DNA of 64,000 bases from Fibrella forsythiae (GCF_017353175.1 NZ_JAFMYW010000007.1:310001-374000), one strand, 5' to 3'; positions 9,072-19,137 are shown, counted from the stretch's first letter. Notes: a model not told the origin generated them from the sequence alone. Numbers and translations: made by a program.

Positions 9072-9485
9072 TTAATTAAGGTACTCCTGGTACTGGTTCA
9101 TGATCTGGGTGATTTCCCGCATGCGGCGGCGCGAAATAGTTACCTCCCGGTTGTCAGCCATCCGGATGATCCGGTCGCGGGCAAATACACCATGTTGCAC
9201 GTAGGCCAGATTGATAATATTTGATTTATGAATACGAATGAAGATCGAACTATCGAGTGTTTTCTCAAACTCTTTCAACGTTTTCGACACCAGGTATTTG
9301 CGCCGGTCACGGGTATGTATAAACGTATAGTTACCTTCTCCTTCCAGGCAAACGATATCATCCACCGATACCATTACGGTTCGATTCAGGTACGGAAGCG
9401 CAATTCGATTCGCGTTGCGGGTGTACGAAGCAGGATAATGAGGCGTTACTGCTGGCGTTGGCGGGGTAATGAATTTGGCTTCCAT
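9072..9485 (-). CDS. LytTR DNA-binding transcriptional regulator (stand-alone)
   Basis: The protein has 137 residues. A short N-terminal tail is followed by a full LytTR domain (about residues 28-135): VSVDDIVCLEGEGNYTFIHT, LVSKTLKEFEKTL, FIRIHKSNIINLAYV and VTISRRRMREI. There is no receiver or membrane domain, and no kinase gene is adjacent, so the input signal is unknown. A paralogue lies 312 bases upstream on the same strand. LytTR domains bind direct repeats in promoters. Confidence 0.9.
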   Translation of the reverse strand: MEAKFITPPTPAVTPHYPASYTRNANRIALPYLNRTVMVSVDDIVCLEGEGNYTFIHTRDRRKYLVSKTLKEFEKTLDSSIFIRIHKSNIINLAYVQHGVFARDRIIRMADNREVTISRRRMREITQIMNQYQEYLN

Positions 9486-9797
9486 AAGTGTCTGGGTGTT
9501 TTAGAAGGAATTGGGAGATAGCTTGTTTGACTATTCAAAACTACAGGTAGCCTACCGCTTCCTAAAAAGCTCCCCAGAATCAGATGCACGTTGAATTAAC
9601 CTAAATTATTGACTATCAAATACTTAATTAAATATGTGCGCGTTTTATTGCGTGTATCCCCTCTGCCAATCACGTATTTCTACGTACTCTTTATCTAACG
9701 GTAGTACGATTGTCATTACGCAAAAAACCGGGTCAATGTAGTTTAAACTACGTTGACCCGGCTGTAGAGTAAAGTCGTTGGGAAGTGTAGGTGGCAA
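9486..9797. other. Intergenic region between two LytTR genes
   Basis: AT-rich, 312 bases. It holds the terminator of the upstream LytTR gene (9728-9761) and presumably the promoter of the downstream one. No open frame longer than a few dozen codons and no other structure was seen. Confidence 0.6.
9728..9761 (-). terminator. Rho-independent terminator of the upstream LytTR gene
   Basis: Fourteen-base arms (one G-U pair) around a TTTAAA loop, followed on the minus strand by six T residues. It lies 36 bases downstream of the stop at 9798. Confidence 0.9.
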
Positions 9798-10229
9798 TTA
9801 ATTCACTAACGAAGGGCTAAAGTCGCGGATACGATCGATGAACATTTGTGCACGGCGACGAGAGATTTTTACTTGCTGACCGTCGGCCAGTTCAAGTTCG
9901 CCTTCTTTTTTAACGAAGAATTTACGTACGAAGCTCAGGTTCACGATGCACGACTTATGAACGCGCACGAACGCCTGTCCGTCAAGTAACGTTTCATACT
10001 CTTTCAATGTCCGTGAAACCAGCATTTTAGTGCCATCTTTCAGGTAGAAATTCGTGTAGTTGCCTGAACCTTCAAGCCGAACAATTTCATCGACAGATAC
10101 AGTACGCTTACGGTCGAAGAAAGGGATTAGCAATTTTTGGTTGTTGTTCGATGGGGTATTTTTTTCCACACTTTTGGGGAATGGCATCGACAGGGCATCA
10201 AAGAAAGATTCAGACGTCATGATTTTCAT
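9798..10229 (-). CDS. LytTR DNA-binding transcriptional regulator (stand-alone)
   Basis: The protein has 143 residues; after about 35 residues of tail comes a LytTR domain (VSVDEIVRLEGSGNYTNFYL, LVSRTLKEYETLL, FVRVHKSCIVNLSFV, VKISRRRAQMFIDRI). It closely resembles the neighbouring regulator at 9072-9485, so the two probably arose by tandem duplication. There is no sensor domain. Own terminator downstream indicates separate transcription. Confidence 0.9.
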   Translation of the reverse strand: MKIMTSESFFDALSMPFPKSVEKNTPSNNNQKLLIPFFDRKRTVSVDEIVRLEGSGNYTNFYLKDGTKMLVSRTLKEYETLLDGQAFVRVHKSCIVNLSFVRKFFVKKEGELELADGQQVKISRRRAQMFIDRIRDFSPSLVN

Positions 10230-10360
10230 AATGGTTTGAGTGAAACGTTAGACTAAGGGTCCTGATACTGGTAATCAGGTGATTAGGCAGCTCATTTTCG
10301 GTAGCAAAGCGTGGAAAATGAGTTGCCCTACGTCTATCTAAGAGTCAATAATCAGGCCTG

Positions 10361-10393
10361 TTTCGGCTAGAGGGGCAATTTGGTGTAGCTTTG
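10361..10393 (+). promoter_or_regulatory. Candidate Bacteroidota-type promoter of guaA
   Basis: TAGCTTTG at 10386-10393 fits the Bacteroidota -7 consensus TAnnTTTG. TTTC at 10361, about 21 bases upstream, is a one-mismatch match to the -33 TTTG. This would give a 5' leader of about 10-15 bases before the guaA ATG. Read by eye only. Confidence 0.45.
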
Positions 10394-10410
10394 TGCTTTA
10401 GAAACTAACG

Positions 10411-11943
10411 ATGGCCACCGAACAGATTCTGATTATCGATTTTGGTTCACAGTTCACTCAACTGATTGCCCGACGGGTACGTGAACTGAATGTGTACTGC
10501 GAAATTCATCCGTACAACAACCTTCCCTCTATCTCGCCCGACGTTAAAGGAGTGATCCTGTCGGGGAGTCCCTGCTCTGTTCGCGACAGCGACGCACCCA
10601 ATGTTCACCTGGCGGCGTTCCGGCATAAGCTACCCCTGCTTGGCGTCTGCTATGGTGCCCAGCTGCTGGCCCAAAGCAGCGGTGGCGAGGTACAGCCTTC
10701 CTCTATTCGGGAGTATGGCCGGGCCCGCCTGGGCACCGTCGATACAGCCAGCGAACTGATGAAAGGATTTGATCAGCATTCACAGGTGTGGATGTCGCAT
10801 GGAGACACGATCACCCAGATACCGGATCACTTTGACGTGATCGCCTCCACGGAAACGGTCCGCGTTGCGGCTTTCCAGGTACGTGGTGAGCAAACCTACG
10901 GTATCCAGTTCCACCCCGAAGTAACGCACTCGCTTCAGGGAAAACAGCTGCTTCACAACTTCGTTGTCGACATCTGTGGCTGTTCGCAAAACTGGACTGC
11001 CGACTCGTTCGTCGATACGACTGTGGCGGATCTGAAAGCCAAACTTGGCGACGACAAGGTGGTGCTCGGCCTGTCGGGCGGCGTTGATTCGTCGGTAGCA
11101 GCCATGCTCATTCACCGGGCAATCGGGCCAAACCTCTACTGCATCTTCGTTGATAATGGACTACTGCGTAAAGATGAATTCCAGAGCGTACTGGATAGTT
11201 ATAAAACCTTGGGCCTCAATGTAAAAGGTGTTGACGCACAGGAGCAGTTCTACAGTGCACTCACAGGCCTGACCGACCCCGAAGCCAAACGTAAAGCCAT
11301 TGGCAAAACGTTTATCGACGTTTTCGATCAGGAATCACACCGGATCGAAGATGTGAGCTGGCTGGGGCAGGGCACGATTTACCCCGACGTGATCGAGTCC
11401 GTGTCCGTGAAGGGTCCGTCGGCAACGATCAAGTCGCACCACAACGTAGGCGGACTGCCCGACTTTATGAAGCTGAAGGTAGTGGAGCCACTGAATACGC
11501 TGTTCAAAGACGAGGTACGTGCCGTAGGGCGGTCGATGGGCTTACCCGAGTTTATTCTGGGCCGTCACCCGTTCCCCGGACCTGGTCTGGCCATCCGTAT
11601 CCTGGGTGATATCACCCCCGAAAAAGTAGCGATCCTACAGGAAGTAGATGCCCTGTTTATCAACGGCCTGAAGCGTGAAGGGCTGTATGACCAGGTGTGG
11701 CAGGCCGGTGCGATGCTCCTGCCCATCCAGAGCGTGGGCGTGATGGGCGATGAACGTACCTACGAGCGCGTTGTGGCGCTTCGTGCTGTAACCAGCGTTG
11801 ATGGCATGACAGCCGACTGGGCGCATCTCCCCTACTCGTTCCTGGCCGATATTTCCAACGAGATCATCAACAAAGTAAAAGGCGTAAACCGCGTCGTGTA
11901 CGATATTTCCTCGAAGCCACCCGCTACGATCGAGTGGGAATAA
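10411..11943 (+). CDS. guaA: GMP synthase (glutamine-hydrolysing)
   Basis: A normal family member of 510 residues. The N-terminal class I glutamine amidotransferase has nucleophile Cys 80 in [11 protein letters not shown] and the His/Glu pair in [11 protein letters not shown]. The ATP pyrophosphatase domain has the P-loop [13 protein letters not shown], and the C-terminal dimerisation domain ends KPPATIEWE, the standard terminus. It converts XMP to GMP in the cytosol. Monocistronic by context; an inverted repeat follows the stop. Confidence 0.98.
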   Translation: MATEQILIIDFGSQFTQLIARRVRELNVYCEIHPYNNLPSISPDVKGVILSGSPCSVRDSDAPNVHLAAFRHKLPLLGVCYGAQLLAQSSGGEVQPSSIREYGRARLGTVDTASELMKGFDQHSQVWMSHGDTITQIPDHFDVIASTETVRVAAFQVRGEQTYGIQFHPEVTHSLQGKQLLHNFVVDICGCSQNWTADSFVDTTVADLKAKLGDDKVVLGLSGGVDSSVAAMLIHRAIGPNLYCIFVDNGLLRKDEFQSVLDSYKTLGLNVKGVDAQEQFYSALTGLTDPEAKRKAIGKTFIDVFDQESHRIEDVSWLGQGTIYPDVIESVSVKGPSATIKSHHNVGGLPDFMKLKVVEPLNTLFKDEVRAVGRSMGLPEFILGRHPFPGPGLAIRILGDITPEKVAILQEVDALFINGLKREGLYDQVWQAGAMLLPIQSVGVMGDERTYERVVALRAVTSVDGMTADWAHLPYSFLADISNEIINKVKGVNRVVYDISSKPPATIEWE

Positions 11944-11960
11944 CGAATCTCAACTGAGTT

Positions 11961-12034
11961 GTTAAGGTCCAATGTCTATAACTGACTTACCCTGAATCGG
12001 TAAGAGTAATCAGTTTCAGGCTTTGGACCTTAAC
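11961..12034. repeat. Nested inverted repeat downstream of guaA
   Basis: Outer arms of 12 perfect bases (GTTAAGGTCCAA at 11961-11972 and its complement at 12023-12034) enclose inner complementary segments AACTGA/TCAGTT and CTTACC/GGTAAG around a CTGAATC loop. The whole can fold into one long interrupted stem. It has no T-run, so it may be a terminator, an RNA-processing site or an element acting on the next gene, whose start is 18 bases away. Confidence 0.6.
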
Positions 12035-12051
12035 CATTTCAGCCCTATTCT

Positions 12052-12507
12052 ATGTATCGTCTGCTACTCGTATTCTGCCTGCTGACAACGACTTTTTGCC
12101 TGGCCCAATCGCCTCAGCACAAGCTGCTCAGATCGCTCGACCGCCAGCGTTTTGATGCCCTGGTTCAAAAAGACACCCTCGCCCTGGGCCAACTGCTGGC
12201 GAACGATCTCCTCTATACGCACTCAAGCGGAGCAGTAGAAACAAAGCGGGAATTCATCCACAGTATTGCCGTTGGTCGCTGGAATTACCAGTCGATCGAT
12301 ACCGATAGCGTGACCGTTCGGTTCTACGGGCCGGTGGCCATTCTTACTGGTCGCGCCCGGGTAACGTTGCTGATAGCCGATAAACCAACGCCAGTTACTA
12401 TGATGTATACCGACGTCTGGCACAACACAGCAAAGCCCAAAAGAAGGCGCACTATAGCCAAATGGCAACTTGTTTCATGGGCAGCCGCCCGGCTACCTAC
12501 CACGTAG
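12052..12507 (+). CDS. Secreted DUF4440/NTF2-like protein
   Basis: The protein has 151 residues with a signal peptide (cleaved near FCLAQS). The mature part fits the SnoaL/NTF2-like cone fold of DUF4440: an opening helix (LLRSLDRQRFDALVQKDTLA), then LLANDLLYTHSSGAVETKREF, and closing strands YGPVAILTGRARVTLL and WQLVSWAAARL. Such proteins bind small ligands or are enzymes of unknown substrate. It may be transcribed through from guaA despite the hairpin in between. Confidence 0.8.
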   Translation: MYRLLLVFCLLTTTFCLAQSPQHKLLRSLDRQRFDALVQKDTLALGQLLANDLLYTHSSGAVETKREFIHSIAVGRWNYQSIDTDSVTVRFYGPVAILTGRARVTLLIADKPTPVTMMYTDVWHNTAKPKRRRTIAKWQLVSWAAARLPTT

Positions 12508-12661
12508 TGAACAGACAGGTTGAGCGAAAAAACAGCTCACATCGATCAATTTTACGTTGGAAGTTGCTTAGTATTCCTGTAGGCAAGCCAACCGCAGTTT
12601 TGTAGCTTAGCGGCCCCATTTAAGCCGGACAATCCAGTGGATTCCGGCTGTCAAAATCCAT

Positions 12662-14932
12662 ATGCAACAGAAAATCAGGCGCGAAGACGCCCTTGACTAC
12701 CACGCCAACGGCCGGCCCGGTAAACTGGAAGTCATTCCCACCAAACCGTATAGTACCCAACGCGACTTAACGCTGGCCTATTCGCCGGGCGTTGCCGAAC
12801 CTTGTCTGGCCATTGCCGACAACGTGGAAGACGTGTATAAATACACCGCGAAAGGCAATCTGGTCGCGGTGATCTCGAACGGTACCGCCGTACTTGGTTT
12901 AGGCGATATCGGCCCCGAAGCAGGCAAGCCTGTCATGGAAGGGAAAGGCCTACTGTTTAAAATTTACGCCGACATCGACGTATTCGATCTGGAGTTGAAT
13001 ACCAATGATGTCGACGAGTTTGTGCGTACCGTAAAGATTCTGGAGCCCACCTTTGGCGGGGTCAACCTCGAAGACATCAAGGCTCCCGAGTGCTTTGAAA
13101 TTGAAGAACGGCTGCGGAAAGAACTGAATATTCCGATCATGCACGACGATCAGCATGGCACCGCGATCATCTCCGGCGCGGCGCTGCTCAACGCACTTGA
13201 ACTCGTTGGTAAATCAATCGGTGACGTGAAAATCGTGGTTAATGGCGCGGGAGCCTCAGCCATTTCATGCACGAAACATTACGTGGCCCTGGGCGCCAAC
13301 ATCGACAATATCGTAATGTGCGATTCGAAAGGCCCTATCCGCACTGACCGGAGTGACCTCGACGTCCGGAAAGCCATGTTTGCCACCAGTCGCGACCTCA
13401 CAACGCTCGACGCTGCGTTTGTTGGGGCCGACGTGTTTGTGGGTTTGTCGAAAGGGAATGTCGTTAGCCAGGCCATGGTGCAAAGCATGGCCGATAACCC
13501 GATCGTGTTTGCGATGGCGAACCCAACGCCGGAGATCAGCTACGAAGAGGCGATGGCCGCCCGCCCTGACCTGATCATGGCAACGGGCCGGTCTGATTAC
13601 CCAAACCAGGTGAACAACGTGCTGGGTTTCCCCTACATTTTCCGGGGAGCGCTCGATGTCCGGGCTACCGAGATCAACGAAGCCATGAAGCTGGCCGCCA
13701 CGCTGGCCCTGGCCGAACTGGCCAAGAAACCCGTGCCCGATCTGGTGAATATGGCCTACAGCACCGATAACCTGATGTTCAGCCGTACCTATATTATCCC
13801 GAAACCGGTTGATCCACGCTTGCTGGTAACTGTAGCCCCTGCCGTAGCCAGGGCAGCGATGGATTCGGGTGTAGCCAAGCACCCAATCACCGACTGGGAG
13901 GCCTACCAACATCAGTTAGCCCACCGTCTGGGCCAGGATAACAGTATTTCACGGGTAATTCTGAACAAGGCCAAGAGCAACCCTAAGCGAGTGGTGTTTG
14001 CCGACGCCGAGAACCTGAAAGTACTGAAAGCCGCCCAGCAGGTACGTGACGAGGGCATAGCACACCCAATTCTACTGGGCGAAACGGCCATGATCCGGCA
14101 GATGATCGAGCAGAACAGCCTTGACCTGGGCGACACGCCGATTTTCGATCCACGATCACCGGAACAGGAGGCGCTGATCAGTCGCTTCGCTGATGTGTTC
14201 TTCCAGAAACGGCAGCGGAAAGGCCTTAACCCACGTGAGGCCCGGAAACTGATGTACTACCGCAACTATTTCGGGGCAATGATGGTCGAAACAGGTGAAG
14301 CCGACGCGCTTATCTCTGGCCTGACCCGCAATTACCCCGACACGATCCGGCCTGCGCTGCAAATTATCGGAAAGCAGGACGGCGTGAAAAAGGTAGCCGG
14401 CATGTACATCCTGATGACCAAACGTGGCCCGCTGTTTTTCTCCGATACGACGGTCAACTTCAACCCTACGGCTGAAGAGATTGTGGAAATCACGGAATTA
14501 ACCGCCCGCGCCGTAGAGCAATTCAACATTAAACCGCGCATTGGACTGGTTACCTACTCGAACTTCGGCTCAGCAGAAGGTGACGACGCGCTGAAAATGA
14601 GCAAAGCCGTTTCGCTGTTGCAAGCCAAATATCCGGACATGATCGTCGACGGTGAAATTCAGGCGCACCTTGCCTTCGATACCGACTTGCTGAAGCAGAA
14701 TCATCCGTTCAGCAAATTGATCGATGAGGGAGCGAATACGTTAATCTTCCCGAACCTGTCGGCCAGTAACATTGCGTATAACCTAATGTCGGAAGTAGGC
14801 GGTGCCGATGCCATTGGCCCGATTTTGTTAGGCTTACACAAACCAGTTCACGTACTTCAACTAGGCTCGTCAGAACGCGAGATCGTAAACATGGTCGCCA
14901 TCGCTGTTGTTGAAGCACAAGGAAAAAAATAA
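12662..14932 (+). CDS. maeB: NADP-dependent malic enzyme fused to phosphotransacetylase-like domain
   Basis: At 756 residues this has the usual length of MaeB. The malic enzyme half (about 1-430) has YSPGVAEPC, the metal-binding DDQHGTA and the nucleotide-binding [12 protein letters not shown]. The C-terminal half (about 430-756) is a phosphate acetyltransferase-like domain ([36 protein letters not shown]) that in MaeB proteins is regulatory, responding to acetyl-CoA, rather than catalytic. It decarboxylates malate to pyruvate, producing NADPH. Transcribed alone; an imperfect inverted repeat follows. Confidence 0.96.
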   Translation: MQQKIRREDALDYHANGRPGKLEVIPTKPYSTQRDLTLAYSPGVAEPCLAIADNVEDVYKYTAKGNLVAVISNGTAVLGLGDIGPEAGKPVMEGKGLLFKIYADIDVFDLELNTNDVDEFVRTVKILEPTFGGVNLEDIKAPECFEIEERLRKELNIPIMHDDQHGTAIISGAALLNALELVGKSIGDVKIVVNGAGASAISCTKHYVALGANIDNIVMCDSKGPIRTDRSDLDVRKAMFATSRDLTTLDAAFVGADVFVGLSKGNVVSQAMVQSMADNPIVFAMANPTPEISYEEAMAARPDLIMATGRSDYPNQVNNVLGFPYIFRGALDVRATEINEAMKLAATLALAELAKKPVPDLVNMAYSTDNLMFSRTYIIPKPVDPRLLVTVAPAVARAAMDSGVAKHPITDWEAYQHQLAHRLGQDNSISRVILNKAKSNPKRVVFADAENLKVLKAAQQVRDEGIAHPILLGETAMIRQMIEQNSLDLGDTPIFDPRSPEQEALISRFADVFFQKRQRKGLNPREARKLMYYRNYFGAMMVETGEADALISGLTRNYPDTIRPALQIIGKQDGVKKVAGMYILMTKRGPLFFSDTTVNFNPTAEEIVEITELTARAVEQFNIKPRIGLVTYSNFGSAEGDDALKMSKAVSLLQAKYPDMIVDGEIQAHLAFDTDLLKQNHPFSKLIDEGANTLIFPNLSASNIAYNLMSEVGGADAIGPILLGLHKPVHVLQLGSSEREIVNMVAIAVVEAQGKK

Positions 14933-14935
14933 GTT

Positions 14936-15112
14936 GGTACGCGGATTTAAGGAATTTAAACCGATTCATGCAGGTAATGGCACTGCGGTGGCAGACCCTA
15001 CGCCCCATTTAGATTATATGGATTCAAACAGATAGTCAAAGTGAGGCGGAGCAGATCCATTTAAATCCAATGATCAGCGTCAATCGTTTTAAATCTCATA
15101 AAGCCGCGTACC
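14936..15112. repeat. Long-range imperfect inverted repeat between maeB and trpS
   Basis: Two 31-base arms (14936-14966 and 15082-15112) match as inverted copies at 26 of 31 positions by eye, including nine perfect outer bases GGTACGCGG. About 115 bases lie between the arms. It begins four bases after maeB and ends just before the trpS start, so it could be a leader structure for trpS or a degenerate mobile repeat. Confidence 0.5.
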
Positions 15113-15125
15113 ATTAGTCAACATC

Positions 15126-16106
15126 ATGTCTCGAATCTTAACTGGAATCCAGAGTAGCGGGCGTCCGCACCTGGGCAATATACTCGGGGCTATTTTGCCC
15201 GCAGTTAATCTATCTCAACAAGTTGGTAATGAATCTTTTCTGTTCATTGCAGACCTTCATTCGCTCACCACGCTGAGGGATGGTAATACCCGCCGTGAAT
15301 TTGTGCGGGCCATTGCAGCTACCTGGCTGGCCTTTGGCTACGACACTGTTAAGAATACCCTGTGGCGGCAGTCGCGGGTGCCGGAGCATACCGAATTGGC
15401 CTGGTATCTGAACTGCTTTACCCCCATGGCGATGCTGGAAAACGCCACCTCATATAAAGATAAACTGGAGAAAATGCCGTCGGCAGCCAACGCCGGGCTG
15501 TTTACATACCCTGTGTTGCAAACGGCAGATATCCTGCTGTACGATGCGGAACTGGTGCCCGTTGGAAAAGATCAGCGCCAGCATCTGGAAATGGCCCGCG
15601 ATATTGCCGGGGCTGTAAACCGGTACTACAATGATGAGGTGTTTGTCATGCCCGAAGCTCGCATTGATTCAAAAATCATGACCATTCCGGGCATCGACGG
15701 GGCCAAGATGAGCAAGTCGTATAATAACTACATCGACATGTTTTTGCCAGCCAACGAATTGTATAAGGTCGTCAAAAAGATCCTGTCTGATTCGACCCCG
15801 CTGGAAGAACCCAAAAATCCGGATACTGACATCACGTTCCAACTCTACGCATTGCTGGCGAGTGATGAACAGATAGCTACGATGCGGCAGAAATATGAGT
15901 CGGGCGGGTACGGCTATGGCCACGCCAAAAAAGAATTGTATGAACTGATCGTTGAGCGGTTCGCCACTGAACGCGAGCGCTTTGCCGAATTGATGGTAGA
16001 GGGGAACCCTGAACTGGAAAATGAACTGCGCGCCGGCGAAGAAAAAGCGCGTGCTGTGGCTTCTGCAACCATTTCCCGCGTTCGCCGGGTGATGGGATTC
16101 AATTAA
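15126..16106 (+). CDS. trpS: Tryptophanyl-tRNA synthetase
   Basis: A normal bacterial form of 326 residues. Class I signatures are GRPHLGN (HIGH equivalent, residues 13-18) and KMSKS at 194-198, with YPVLQTADILLYD and VGKDQRQHLE in the binding pocket. It charges tRNA-Trp in the cytosol. The deoC gene follows after 16 bases on the same strand, so the two probably share a transcript. Confidence 0.97.
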   Translation: MSRILTGIQSSGRPHLGNILGAILPAVNLSQQVGNESFLFIADLHSLTTLRDGNTRREFVRAIAATWLAFGYDTVKNTLWRQSRVPEHTELAWYLNCFTPMAMLENATSYKDKLEKMPSAANAGLFTYPVLQTADILLYDAELVPVGKDQRQHLEMARDIAGAVNRYYNDEVFVMPEARIDSKIMTIPGIDGAKMSKSYNNYIDMFLPANELYKVVKKILSDSTPLEEPKNPDTDITFQLYALLASDEQIATMRQKYESGGYGYGHAKKELYELIVERFATERERFAELMVEGNPELENELRAGEEKARAVASATISRVRRVMGFN

Positions 16107-16122
16107 CCCATTACGACTAACA

Positions 16123-16899
16123 ATGACGCCTAACCCAACCCTGATTCGCGAGCTTGCGAAAATGATCGATCATTCGCTGCTGCACCCAACCCTCACCGAT
16201 GCAGAGTTACGCGATGGATGCGCCATTGCCCTGCATTATGGGGTGGCCTCGGTGTGCGTAAAGCCTTACGCAGTTCCACTCGCCGCAGAGTTATTGGCTG
16301 GTTCTGATGTGCTGGTGGGTACGGTCATCGGCTTTCCGGCGGGTAACTCGACCACGGCGGTGAAAGTAGCAGAAACGTTGCAGGCTTGCCGCGACGGCGC
16401 GGTTGAGATCGACATGGTAGTGAATATTGGCAAGGTCCTGGGCGGCGACTATGGGTACGTTCGTGATGAGATAAAAGCCATTCACGAAACCTGCCAGGCA
16501 CACGGAGCTATTCTGAAAGTGATCTTCGAGAACGATTACCTGCCTGATGATTCATATATTATCAGGCTCTGTGAGATTTGTACGGAAGTAGGCGCCGAGT
16601 TCGTCAAAACGTCGACTGGGTACGGATTCGTCAAAGGCGCCGACGGCAAGTACAGCTATGAAGGAGCCACCATTCCTCATCTTCAGGTAATGCTCGACCA
16701 CGTAGGGCCAAATGTTCGCGTGAAAGCGGCCGGGGGCGTGCGAACCCTTGAGGGCCTCCTTCAGGTGAAAGCAATGGGCGTTTCCCGGCTTGGTGCGTCG
16801 GCTACGGCCGTCATTATGGAAGAAGCCTATCGCCGCTTCGGCGATGGTGAAACCAGCCCCGTGCCTGCAACCGGTGGTGGTGAAGTAAACGGCTACTAA
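16123..16899 (+). CDS. deoC: Deoxyribose-phosphate aldolase
   Basis: The protein has 258 residues, a TIM barrel. The Schiff-base lysine is Lys 162 in EFVKTSTGYG and the second catalytic lysine Lys 201 in VRVKAAGGVR; MIDHSLLHPT is the family opening. It splits 2-deoxyribose-5-phosphate into acetaldehyde and glyceraldehyde-3-phosphate in deoxynucleoside catabolism. It lies 16 bases after trpS. The last 20 or so residues form a Gly/Pro-rich tail of no clear role. Confidence 0.96.
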   Translation: MTPNPTLIRELAKMIDHSLLHPTLTDAELRDGCAIALHYGVASVCVKPYAVPLAAELLAGSDVLVGTVIGFPAGNSTTAVKVAETLQACRDGAVEIDMVVNIGKVLGGDYGYVRDEIKAIHETCQAHGAILKVIFENDYLPDDSYIIRLCEICTEVGAEFVKTSTGYGFVKGADGKYSYEGATIPHLQVMLDHVGPNVRVKAAGGVRTLEGLLQVKAMGVSRLGASATAVIMEEAYRRFGDGETSPVPATGGGEVNGY

Positions 16900-16993
16900 G
16901 TTCGGTGTCATTCACGATCATTTATTGGTTACGGGCTAGCTACATACGAATGACAAACCACTTAATCAATCTTGATTAAACCCATTTCCTTCA

Positions 16994-17905
16994 ATGTTAC
17001 ACCTCGGTTTTGTTTCGGCGATCCTGGCCGATTACGATCTGAATTCGACGCTAAAATTCGCGTCAACTCATGGATTCAAGTGCGTTGAATTGATGTGCTG
17101 GCCCGCTGGCAATGCCGACTCGCGGCGCTATGCAGGCGTAACGCATATCGACGTCGACCACCTGGATGTGGCGTATGTGCAGACGCTTTGTCAGCAGTAT
17201 GGCGTGTATGTCTCCGGCCTGGGCTATTACCCGAATCCGCTGGATGCCAATGCTGAACAGGCCGAGTTTCATCGCGAACACCTCAAGAAGATCATCCGGG
17301 CGGCGGCAAAGCTCAATGTGCCCGTCGTGAATACGTTTATTGGCCGCAACACCGCTCTTAACGTACCTGACAACCTGAAACTGGTGGCACAGCACTGGCC
17401 TGAACTAGTGAAGGTTGCAGAGGAAAACAACGTGAAGATCGGGATCGAGAATTGCCCGATGTGGTTCAGCTATGACGAATGGCCGGGCGGTAAAAACATA
17501 GCCACGACGCCCGCCATCTGGGACCGGATTTTTGAGATCATCCCTTCCCGAATTCTCGGCCTAAATTATGACCCCAGCCATCTGGTTTGGCAGATGATGG
17601 ATGAAGTTCGGCCGATCTACGACTACCGTGACCGGCTGCACCACATTCACCTGAAAGACGTTAAACTCTATCGCGATCGGCTCGACCGGGTCGGCATCAT
17701 GGCCAATCCGCTGGAGTACCATTCGCCTAAACTCCCCGGCCTCGGCGATGTGCGCTGGAACACTTTCTTCGCGGCACTGACCGACGTCCGCTATCGAGGC
17801 CCTATCTGCATTGAAGTGGAAGACAAAGCCTATGAGGGGTCACCCGAAGACGTGCAAGCCGCAATCCTGACCGCCCGAAACTATGTACGGCAGTTTCTGG
17901 CGTGA
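16994..17905 (+). CDS. Sugar phosphate isomerase/epimerase (xylose isomerase-like TIM barrel)
   Basis: The protein has 303 residues. The fold is indicated by LHLGFVSAILADYDLNSTL, the metal-binding glutamate in NVKIGIENCPMW, the GLNYDPSHLVWQ motif, HHIHLKDVKLY and the closing acid in PICIEVEDKAYEGS. It belongs to the AP-endonuclease-2/IolE-IolI superfamily that isomerises sugars or inosose; the substrate cannot be told. No signal peptide. It follows deoC by 94 bases. Confidence 0.88.
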   Translation: MLHLGFVSAILADYDLNSTLKFASTHGFKCVELMCWPAGNADSRRYAGVTHIDVDHLDVAYVQTLCQQYGVYVSGLGYYPNPLDANAEQAEFHREHLKKIIRAAAKLNVPVVNTFIGRNTALNVPDNLKLVAQHWPELVKVAEENNVKIGIENCPMWFSYDEWPGGKNIATTPAIWDRIFEIIPSRILGLNYDPSHLVWQMMDEVRPIYDYRDRLHHIHLKDVKLYRDRLDRVGIMANPLEYHSPKLPGLGDVRWNTFFAALTDVRYRGPICIEVEDKAYEGSPEDVQAAILTARNYVRQFLA

Positions 17906-17961
17906 CTTGATTTTGCCAGTTTATGAAGTTTATCTTTTACTAACTCAGCCGTTTTTTTTGA

Positions 17962-18075
17962 AAGAAATACGCGTTGCCCTCGATTGGACGCCCGTTCCTC
18001 AACTGGCTACATCAGCAGGGTCTGGATACGATTACGCCTAACGCAAACAACCTGTTTATCAGCCATTTACTGTAA
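17962..18075 (+). pseudogene. Possible remnant of a gene's 3' end
   Basis: An in-frame stretch of 37 codons, without a good start, reads like a real protein tail (RPFLNWLHQQGLDTITPN, then NNLFISHLL and a stop) between the isomerase gene and the convergent M48 gene. A stop codon directly precedes it. I do not recognise the family. It could be chance coding-like sequence. Confidence 0.25.
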
Positions 18076-18150
18076 ATTATTAGCGCAACGCTGGTGAAGG
18101 GGCATTGGCACGTTCACCAGCGAAAATATCCGCTGAACGTGGATAGAAGA

Positions 18151-19137
18151 TTAGTCCGATTTCTTACCAAAACCGCCGAACGATTTCAGCCCGGACGTCA
18201 ACGAACTACCGATGGCCGAAGCGGCTTTCTGCGCCGCGTTGGGTTCTATTGGAGCCGAAGGATCAAGAACGGCATCGGGTAGTATGCCCTGTTTCTGATA
18301 ATCGCCGCTCAGGATTTTCCGGTAATGATCCGACTCCGACCAGGTTATGATTTCTTTCACTCGCAACACCGTATAAGGGTGCGTTTGCTTCAGCATCGAC
18401 TGCACCTTGATAAATTTCGCCATCCAGCTGTCATCTACATATTCCTGGAACGTATTCGCCTGACTGACAATAGCTTCCACATTAATCGGGTCGCTAAGCG
18501 TTTTGGAATAACCGGCAATTTTGCCCAATGCTTCCGTCACCGCCGAAATATCCTGCGTAGCAAGCAGGGCAGCACGGTCGGCAGAAAATTCGGCGCGGCG
18601 GCTCCATTCCAGCAGGGCGAGTTGCACGCTGATGTCGAGGGCCGAATTGAACGGCGGCGGAATTATACCCGTCACCGACCCACCGAAATAACGGATGAAG
18701 TACGTGAAGGTGTTGTAAAACATATGGTCGCACTTCACGTGGCCCAGCTCATGGCCTATGATCGCCATCGTTTCGCGCTCAGTGAGGATGTCGAGCAGCC
18801 CCGAGTTGATTTTGATCGTGTAGCGATCTATGCCGCTGGCAAATGCATTGATTTCGTCGATGGTTTCAATATACAGATCCGGGATTTTTTTAACATCGAG
18901 GGCGGCGGCAGTGCGCAGGTACGCTTTGTAAAGCGTTGGGTACTGTGTTTCGCTCACCTGAATGCACGACGAACTGTTGTAGTAGTGCATCGAGTGCTCT
19001 ACGCACGAGTTGAGCGTGCCAATTATGGAGCGAAACTTGTCGATACCTTTCAACAGACCGGTGGCGTCACGGTCGAGGGGGTGTTGGAATTCGGAAGCAG
19101 CCAGTTCAGGAAGGGCCACCAGATCATCACGAAGCAT
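18151..19137 (-). CDS. M48 family zinc metalloprotease
   Basis: The protein has 328 residues. The zinc motif HELGH is at 129-133 (AIIGHELGHVKCDH), with the third ligand expected in EFSADRAALL downstream. It has no signal peptide and only weakly hydrophobic stretches, resembling soluble M48C-like peptidases rather than HtpX. The C-terminal tail is low complexity (KSFGGFGKKSD). It probably degrades damaged proteins; the substrate is unknown. It stands alone, convergent with the preceding isomerase region. Confidence 0.9.
   Translation of the reverse strand: MLRDDLVALPELAASEFQHPLDRDATGLLKGIDKFRSIIGTLNSCVEHSMHYYNSSSCIQVSETQYPTLYKAYLRTAAALDVKKIPDLYIETIDEINAFASGIDRYTIKINSGLLDILTERETMAIIGHELGHVKCDHMFYNTFTYFIRYFGGSVTGIIPPPFNSALDISVQLALLEWSRRAEFSADRAALLATQDISAVTEALGKIAGYSKTLSDPINVEAIVSQANTFQEYVDDSWMAKFIKVQSMLKQTHPYTVLRVKEIITWSESDHYRKILSGDYQKQGILPDAVLDPSAPIEPNAAQKAASAIGSSLTSGLKSFGGFGKKSD

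Noticed and set aside
13265-13912. Minus-strand frame of 215 codons inside the malic enzyme gene
   Set aside because: It is antisense to a well-conserved gene, has a histidine/glycine-rich composition from reverse-complement codon bias and matches no family.
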